64,000 bases of DNA from Diplolepis rosae. Lineage: Eukaryota > Arthropoda > Insecta > Hymenoptera > Diplolepididae. Below, in pieces: positions 57,815 to 64,000 of the stretch. Below the pieces are notes generated by a model. That model had not been told where the DNA came from and ran no database searches. It saw only the letters and a program-made list of their open reading frames with translations. The DNA lies in assembly GCA_030998225.1 (NCBI GenBank), contig JAPYXD010000023.1:62001-126000 (forward strand). The letters are read 5' to 3'. The number at the start of each line of letters is the position of its first letter. Position 1 is the first letter of the stretch. The position numbers and the translations under genes are program-made.

Positions 57815-58270
57815 TATTCGTCGATGGTGTTCTTTTCTGCCACTCTATTTTGTCTCACTGTGCCAGTTGCGATTAAAGCAATCTTTTTCAGATGAAGCAT
57901 CAAATCTGGATCCCCAGATCTCTTTTGGCATCTTTTCCGCAATAAATATCACATTCATATAAGAAGCCATCAGCACCACACAAACCTCACATTTTGATTC
58001 CGAATCTGATCGGCTTGTTTCGAATAAATTGTTTCATATTCAAACGCCCGAAAAATTTAATCATCGCTTCATCAAAGGACAATGCTATTTCAAAAAAGCC
58101 AAAGCATTCAATATTTTTCCGAAACATTTCCAAAATGAGTCGAACTCGCCATGCTGGATCATTTGGATCTTCATCTTTAGCTTTGGAGCACTTCAGATTC
58201 GTCTTTATTTGTAAAAATCGGTCGCGAGGCATTGTTGAGCTAACAATAGGGCATTCAACTAAAGGACTTC
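57815..58270 (-). pseudogene. piggyBac-type transposase, central fragment
   Basis: The frame 58232 to 57987 reads MPRDRFLQIKTNLKCSKAKD, AWRVRLILEMFRKNIECFGF, ALSFDEAMIKFFGR and KQFIRNKPIRFGIKM. After frame changes come GADGFLYECDIYCGKDA and RVAEKNTIDE. This is the DDE_Tnp_1_7 (PGBD-like) domain; LSFDEAM holds the first catalytic aspartate. The N-terminus starts about 40 bp before the subterminal repeat at 58290. The C-terminal part is cut at 57815. In piggyBac elements this enzyme cuts at TTAA and excises without a footprint; this copy is incomplete. Confidence 0.8.
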
Positions 58271-58289
58271 TTGACCAATAATCCTGTTC

Positions 58290-58500
58290 TGCTGTTCAAA
58301 ATTTGATCGTATTCGCTTGAAACTCGATACTCGGGGGGTTTTAAGGTTCGCTGATTACGAATATGCAGTTATATTATAAAAATTCAAAATGATGGATCCA
58401 ATATGGCAGACGATTTTTTTCAAATTCAAACGGATTTAGTGAATTTTTTGACTCAAGGGATTTTGGGAAAGCTGATTACGAAGTATTCAAACGACAGCTA
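58290..58500 (+). repeat. Subterminal repeats of piggyBac-type elements (ATGGCGGATCC family)
   Basis: TTCGCTTGAAACTCGATACT, GATTACGAATATGCAG and ATGGATCCAATATGGCAGAC follow each other, the same string found at 50820-51110, 61055-61180 (inverted), and in diverged form at 61850-62160 and 62560-62850. Confidence 0.65.
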
Positions 58501-58599
58501 AAGCAAGTGTTATAAAAAAATAAAAAAAACTATGCAACTTTTATTTTATCAGTTTGCTACTATATCAACTTTAGTTTTATCTATATCTTGTTGTGAATT

Positions 58600-60850
58600 A
58601 TGTCTCGGAGTTTTGTACGTATTAATGATCCCGATCGCTTCTGTTATGTTTGTGGTAAGTATGGTACAAGTGAAAAAAAATATGAAGTATCTAAATTCGT
58701 CAAAGATGTTTATAAAGAATATTTTTCTTTTGAAATTGCACACCAAGATAAATCATGGGTTCCACATAGTATTTGCAAAAATTGCTACGCTGCATTAGGT
58801 CATTGGAGAAATGGAACTCGAAAACATTTGCCTTTTGATATTCCCATGATATGGCCGGAACCTCGAGTACATGAGGATTGCTACTTTCGTGTGACGAAAA
58901 TTGACGGATTTAATAGTAAAAATAAGAATAAAATATTCGATCTATAACTTAACTCGTGCGTTTTTTTTTCAAAATTTGAACGTTTATTTATGAAAAACAA
59001 GTACAATAGTATTATTCATAGTATTGCCTATCTGAAGCTATGACTATTTCCCATCTTTCTGGCAATTTGTGGATTCCATCCCGAAAGAATTGCGCCGGTT
59101 TGGCGCCCAAGAATGAATCAAGCAAATTTTTGAAACCCTGTTCTGATGTGAACCTTATTCCAGTGAGGGCGTTCTGCATTGACCGGAACAAATAGTAGTC
59201 AGAAGGGGCAAGGTCTGGGCTGTAAGGCGGGTGGGGTAAAACTTCCCATCCACTGTATTCCAAATAGTTCTTAACCGGAATAGCAACATGGGGCCGAGCG
59301 TTGTCATGATGGAAAATTATTGCCTCGTGTCTGGTCGCATATTCCGGGCATTTTTCGGCTATTGCTCTCTTCAAACGGATTAATTGTTTTCGGTAGCGTT
59401 TTCCATTGATGGTTTTACACGGTTTTAGCAGCTCATGATACAGAACACCCTTCTGACCCCACTAAATACAGAGCAATACCTGCGCGCCATGGATATTCAG
59501 CTTTGCCGTTGATTTGGCTGGTTGGCCGGGGTTCACATATGATTTTTTGCGCTTGGGGTTGTCGTGATGGATCCATTTTTCATCACCAGTAACAATTCGA
59601 TGCAAAAATGACTTCTTTTTGTGGCGTTCCTGCAGAATTTCGGACATGCAAAACCGCCTTTCAACGTCTCTCGGCTTGAGTTCATGTCGAACCCAATTTC
59701 CTTGCTTTTGAATGTATCCGGCTGCTTTTAAACGTTTTGAAATGGCTGCTTGAGTGACTCCCAAAGATTCTGCGAGCTGAATTTGAGTGAAAAAAATTAT
59801 TGTTGTTTACGCTTCAAATGAATGACATATACTGAAAAAGACGCACAATGACAGTAGCTTTCCAACGCATGTTCGGAATATTGGAACGATGCAATAATAA
59901 TCAAGTTACGCCATCTCTTAGCAAACCGCACGAATTAAGTTACAGATCCAATATATTGTACTCTTGGTACAGGAATCGTGAATATGAGTTTCTTTCATTT
60001 TTTGAACAAGCCGAAACCTTAGTTTATTGCACTAATGTCCCCAAGTTAATGAGAACTCTGGGGCTCAAAGATTATAATGCAGACGAATTTCGCTTATTTA
60101 TCGACTCCTCTAAACGTAAATTAAAAGCAGTTTTGCTAAGCAATGAAAACAAAGTTGCTTCAGTGCCATAATACATTCTGTCCACTTATAGGAGACACAT
60201 GAAAATTTAAAAATTTTGCTTTAGTCTATACAAAATGATAAACATCAATGGTCGATTTGTGGTGACATAAAAGTTATAGGACTGCTTCTGGGTTAGCAAT
60301 CTGGTTTTACTAAGTACCCTTATTTCTTAATCGAGTGGGATAGCAGGGCAAGAAATTAACATTGGATAAAGAAGAATTGGAAACGGAGAAAGAATTTAGA
60401 ACATGGTTCAGAAAACGTAATTCATAACTCTTTGATCAATCTAGCAAAAGTATTTCTGCCCCCACACCATATTGTATTAGGGCTCATGAAACAGTTTGTA
60501 AAAGCTCTAAACAAAGACGGAAAACGTTTCAAATATATTTGCGAAAAGTTTGTACACCTAAGTGATGGAAAACTAAAAAAGAGAATTTTCGTCGGACCAC
60601 AAATCAGACAATTGATAAGGGATGAGGAATTCGACCAACCCATGACCCCAGTAGAAAAAACACTTGGATCGAATTTAAAAATGTCGTTAACGGTTTTTTG
60701 GGAAATATAAAGAGTCCGAATTTTAAAAGATTGGTAAACAACATGCTTCAAGTTTTTTGCAAGTTAGGCTGCAATATGAGTTTGAAAATGCATTTCCTCT
60801 TCAATCATTTCGATTACTTTCCAAATGTACATCTTGGAAGTTTCAATGAC
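58600..60850 (+). pseudogene. Uncharacterised repetitive family (CFLC-WDSR type), copy A, interrupted by a mariner
   Basis: Part 1 (58600-58947) reads MSRSFVRINDPDRFCYVCGK, FVKDVYKEYFSFEI, DKSWVPHSICKNC and PMIWPEPRVHEDCYF: a cysteine-rich N-terminal domain. Part 2 resumes after the mariner at 59848: FILERCNNN-like linker, YSWYRNREYEFLSFFEQ, FRLFIDSSKRKLKAVLL. Then come decayed ICGDIKVIGLLLG, stop, QSGFTKYPYFLIEWDSRARN (the two cysteines of CFLC are lost). Then LLPPHHIVLGLMKQF-type words to FVGPQIRQLIRDEEF and, shifted, SLKMHFLFNHFDYFP. This copy shows the whole family architecture from zinc-binding start to near the end. Function unknown; a transposase-like role is inference. Confidence 0.75.
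58950..59855 (-). mobile_element. Mariner inserted in copy A, one premature stop, N-terminus deleted
   Basis: Possible ends CGTGCGTTTTTTT (about 58955) and its complement AAAAAGACGCACA (about 59838). Minus-strand coding from about 59795: ESLGVTQAAISKRL, HRIVTGDEKWIHHDNPKRKK (first catalytic Asp present), VLLCI, a TAG stop (59462-59464) where the family has Trp, then IFHHDNARPHVAIPVKNYLE (second Asp) and PPYSPDLAPSDYYLFRSMQN (third Asp, D34D spacing). It ends ERWEIVIASDRQYYE. The catalytic triad is complete apart from the one stop, and the first helix-turn-helix is absent. It is the best-preserved mariner catalytic domain in the window. Confidence 0.82.
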
Positions 60851-61054
60851 AGTAAACTATAAACATTGTACAAAAATTAAAAAAATTTAAAAAAAGGAGT
60901 GTAACTTAGATTGCCTCCATGTGGTGTACTCTGGGAAACAGAGTGTTAAAAATTCTGTAGCTGAATGATCTGTAAAAATCTATGTTAAGCTGGGATACCT
61001 AATTGACTTCTTTATCAATTTTTAAATTAACCTTGTACTATACCAACTGCCAAT

Positions 61055-61317
61055 ATTCTAGCAAATCCGTTTGAATTTCAAAAAACCGTCCACCATATTG
61101 GATCCGCCATTTCTAATGTTTAAAATGTAACTGCATATTCGTAACCAGCGACCCTTAAAACTTTTTGGCATTTTATTTTTTTGCAATTTTAATTCCAGGC
61201 TGAAAGAGCGATCCAAAGACCATAAGGAAATGGAACTTTGAACATTTTTGCCATGACAAATTATAGAGAACAATGACGTTGAAAATTTTGTAAAGAATGT
61301 GTCCCTTAAGGGCTAAT
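61055..61317 (-). repeat. piggyBac-type terminus, inverted relative to 50485
   Basis: CAAATCCGTTTGAATTTC, ATATTGGATCCGCCAT, then AAGAGCGATCCAAAGACCAT and GTAAAGAATGTGTCCCTTAA, ending GGGCTAA at 61317. The last 120 bp are the reverse complement of 50490-50620, so this is the opposite end of the same element family. Confidence 0.7.
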
Positions 61318-61544
61318 TTATTGACGACAATCACGTTAATTATTGCATATTTATGATGTTCAATTTACGCTGATAATTTTTATAACATTCTAACTATAAT
61401 ATGTCTTCTTTTAACTCCTAATAAAAATATTATGATTTCCCTGAAGATTTTTCCAGAGAGGAGGTGAAACGTTGGCAATCTTAATTTAATCGTTTTAAAA
61501 AGCTAAAACTATGTATAAAGAATGTTTAAAACAAATTTGATACG

Positions 61545-61606
61545 TGACTAGTTATCCTCCGATAATATGGGTGGTGGCAAATATTTCGAACTCAACTACC
61601 TCATTA
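61545..61606. repeat. Solo arm of the 30.6-kb TIR element
   Basis: ATACGTGACTAGTTATCCTC, CGATAATATGGGTGGTGGCA and CTCAACTACCTCATT match the right arm of 30636-30998. Confidence 0.6.
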
Positions 61607-61787
61607 AAAAAGAGCTTCAAATTTTTTAAGACAATAAAAACTGACTCAAAACATGACACTGACACTAGTTATGGCAATGCTTGAACGCAAACGACACTTC
61701 AAACTTGAAATAGACGTTTGTCGAAAACGTCCGCTTCGCTTCAAAAAGAAAACTGTTTTGAAGTGTTTTCGATCTAATCGAGTTTAA

Positions 61788-63122
61788 CCCTTTGCGGCAT
61801 ACATTTTTTAGGGGAATGAATTCTTATGATAATTGTTACATAAGAATTTTTAGGTTCGCTGATTACAAATCTTAACTCAGAGTTCGGAAAGTCAAAATGG
61901 CGGCTCCAATATGGCGATAATAATATTACATTTTTTTAAATTTGTTTTTGAAAATTGGTATACAGGGGTTTTGGAGGTCACTAATTTCGAATCTGAACTC
62001 AGATTTTTGAAATTCAAAATGTCGGATCCAAGAGGGTGGCCAAAATCTTAAATTTTTTAAAATTTGTTTTTAAAAATTGGTATAGAGGGATTTTCGGTGT
62101 CGCTGATCACAAATATAAAATCAGAATTTGAGAATGGTAGATCCAAGGTGGCGTCTAACAATGAAATATTATTGTAACATTTTTGAAAATTGGAGAAACG
62201 GTATTTTTGAAAAGAGACGGTCTGAGTCTGCTCATATGCCAGCACACATTGAAAATCAAAGTGATGTGTGCTTTGCAGCACAGGTAAAAACAATGTGCGA
62301 ACTAGATAGATATGTAAAACATGCAATGTGCCCTTATGTTTACAAGCAGATCGAAACTGCTTCCTGAAATACCATTCATGAAAACGTGAGAAAAATGAAC
62401 AATTATACTAGAAAGTTTTTAAAAATTAAGTATTAAAAAGTTAGAAAAAACACACAAAAAATTGAAAATATAAAAATAAAAAAACGTTTAAAAAGTAAAA
62501 ATACAAAACAATTTAAAAAAATGAAAAACAAGATAAACGAAATTGATGATCAAAAAATTTGGAAAACTCCAAATCTGAGTTCAGATTCGCGATCAGTGGC
62601 CCCAAAAACCGTTGTTTGCCAACTTTAAAAATCAAATTTAAAATAAAAATATTATTTTGGCCGCCATATTGGAGCCACCATTTTGAATTTCCAAAACCTG
62701 AATTTAGATTCGTAATCAGTGACCTCGAAAATATCATAATGCAATTTTCAGAAAAATCCAATAATATTTCAATTTATGGACGCCATGTTGGATTCGCCAT
62801 TTTGAATGATCAAAATCTGAGACTAGATTCGTGATCAGCGATCTCAAAAACCCTGGTACATAAATTTTCGTAACAAAATTCGTAAAAGTTCCTCCGATAA
62901 TGAATTATTTTCAGAAAAAGAGTTGTTTTTCTGAATTTGTTTATTAAAATTGACAAATTTTTATAAAATCTGGTACTTTTAAACATGAATTAATATTCGA
63001 TAACATCCCAGGATCGTAAAATAACAAAAAAGAGTTGGATAATCGGATCAAAATTACATTTAAATCGCGAAAATTTGTAAAAAAATAAGTGGCATCAGGT
63101 GATGCCGCTGTGCCGCAAAGGG
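61788..63122. mobile_element. piggyBac-type non-autonomous element, 1335 bp, TTAA duplication
   Basis: The ends CCCTTTGCGGCATAC and (reverse complement) CCCTTTGCGGCACAG share 12 bp. TTAA lies at 61784-61787 and 63123-63126. The inside is made of repeated TTCGTAATCAG(C/T)GACC and ATGGCGGATCCA-like words in both orientations. The only notable frame (62128-62367) includes SAHMPAHIENQSDVCFAAQV, unassigned. No transposase. Confidence 0.85.
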
Positions 63123-63350
63123 TTAAAGTCTTCAAAACCTATGATTCGGTTGAGTTGTTTTCAAGTAATTAGCTCATTGCTATCAAGCAGTAAGTTTGAT
63201 TGATTACAGTGAAGTAAATATCTGTAACAACTGGTTGTTTTCATTCATAGAAATTATAATTTAATGGGAAACCGTAGCTTTTGCAAATTAATTAATAAGT
63301 AGGAAGCAATAGAAAAAGCAACAATAAATAATTGTCGAATAAACGTTTTA

Positions 63351-64000
63351 TCAGGTGTACAAATAAGTTTCCGCCGTTTGACAAAAGTTGGCGCCACCAG
63401 TAACTTTTGGTTGAAATTGACAGATGTAAAACGTCACTGTCGTAAGGTTGGACATCTGTGAATAAAATAACCTTGAAATATCAGTGAATTTTTATCAGTA
63501 TAATGTATTCTTTTATGTGCCACCGGCGCGCAAACTAGTTTTTTCGCTACAGTTAACAGTAGCGCAATGTAGTATATTGCGCTACAGAGGAATGAAATGT
63601 AAAAATTGAACTGCGCATGCGCCTATCACCATGTAACGGAGCACAATCTTTTTCTTATTCTTCTTCTTCTTCGTACAGCGTTAGCACCTTACTGGCAAAG
63701 CCTTGTACATTTGAACTGCGAATGCGTCTTAAAATCCATTACTACTACACAAGATCGATAAAATCAAAATGGCCGGGACTAGTCGTGACATATAGTGTAA
63801 TGACTAGCGCCGCAAACAACTACAATACTAGATTAGATTCGAGTGTACGCATAAAAACTCGTATACGCACCGAAGTCACATAAAAATTGTCGCTCGTCAC
63901 GCAATAACCCTCATTGTGCGCCTAGGCACGTAATATACTATTGTGTGCGAAAATGTTGAGTTCTGAGTCGAATAAGCGACATTTGCGGGAACTTTGAAAT
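63351..64000 (+). mobile_element. Mariner 5' part, split by a TIR element, cut by the window edge
   Basis: TCAGGTGTACAAATAAGTTT begins the 5' terminal repeat after TA (63349-63350), followed by the usual untranslated leader. At about 63505 another repeat interrupts. Coding starts at 63953 with MLSSESNKRHLREL, the first residues of a mariner transposase, and runs to the window end. Confidence 0.75.
63505..63944. repeat. TIR element copy 2, inserted in a mariner leader
   Basis: The reverse complement of 2647-3180 over its whole length, lacking copy 1's extra hairpin insert. The left border TATTCTTTTATGTGCC and the right border GGCACGTAATATACTATTGTG show the inverted ends. The mariner leader continues on both sides, so the borders are the element ends to within a few bases. 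Confidence 0.75.

Overview
This window is AT-rich eukaryotic DNA, almost certainly from an insect. A hymenopteran is plausible because of the mellifera-type mariner and R1-clade elements, but I cannot prove the order. There is no sign of bacterial organisation: no operons, no Shine-Dalgarno sites, no rRNA. Most of the 64 kb is a transposon graveyard.

The only confident host gene is glycogen debranching enzyme (AGL/GDE) on the minus strand. Two consecutive C-terminal exons lie at 35640-35825 and 18343-18579. They are joined by consensus splice sites across a 17,060-bp intron, and both are intact and in phase. The intron itself holds mariners, piggyBac-type MITEs, a HINE/DINE-like element, hairpin arrays and tRNA-like modules.

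Layout. 0-8 kb: tandem repeats, a Ty3/gypsy integrase remnant, a TIR element, a HINE copy joined to a 5'-truncated P-element transposase that still has its introns. 7.7-8.8 kb: first copy of a GC-rich hairpin module. 8.9-17.9 kb: five mariner remnants, a Penelope-like fragment, a HINE fragment, a 130-bp tandem repeat, a CACGG-TIR element and a piggyBac-type MITE. 18.3-35.8 kb: the AGL exons and intron, including the second GC-rich module (21.5-23 kb), a pseudogene of an uncharacterised repetitive family (23.7 kb) and the striking hairpin arrays at 28.6-30.1 kb. 37 kb: ORF1 start of an R1-clade non-LTR element. 39.1-43.6 kb: a minus-strand LTR element with a tRNA-Leu primer site and purine tract but no visible gag-pol, carrying a three-exon open frame on the opposite strand. 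43.9-46.7 kb: third GC-rich module, an R1-type zinc-knuckle ORF, a gypsy RNase H scrap and another copy of the uncharacterised family. 47.2-48.0 kb: a mariner with both ends. 50.5-54.8 kb: a piggyBac-type terminus, a 787-bp palindrome and an R1-clade reverse transcriptase split by a 1.34-kb HINE. 57.8-61.3 kb: piggyBac transposase fragment, subterminal repeats, and a third copy of the uncharacterised family interrupted by a mariner. 61.8-63.1 kb: a TTAA-flanked piggyBac-type element. 63.35 kb to the end: a mariner interrupted by the same TIR element seen at 2.6 kb.

Most novel-looking items: (i) nine stem-loops at 28.88-29.29 kb with a near-constant 16-nt loop and unrelated but self-complementary stems; (ii) the three-copy GC-rich hairpin module; (iii) the antisense spliced frame inside the LTR element; (iv) the uncharacterised CFLC-WDSR family sitting between piggyBac-type termini. 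All functional statements rest on motif recognition by eye; no database search was run.
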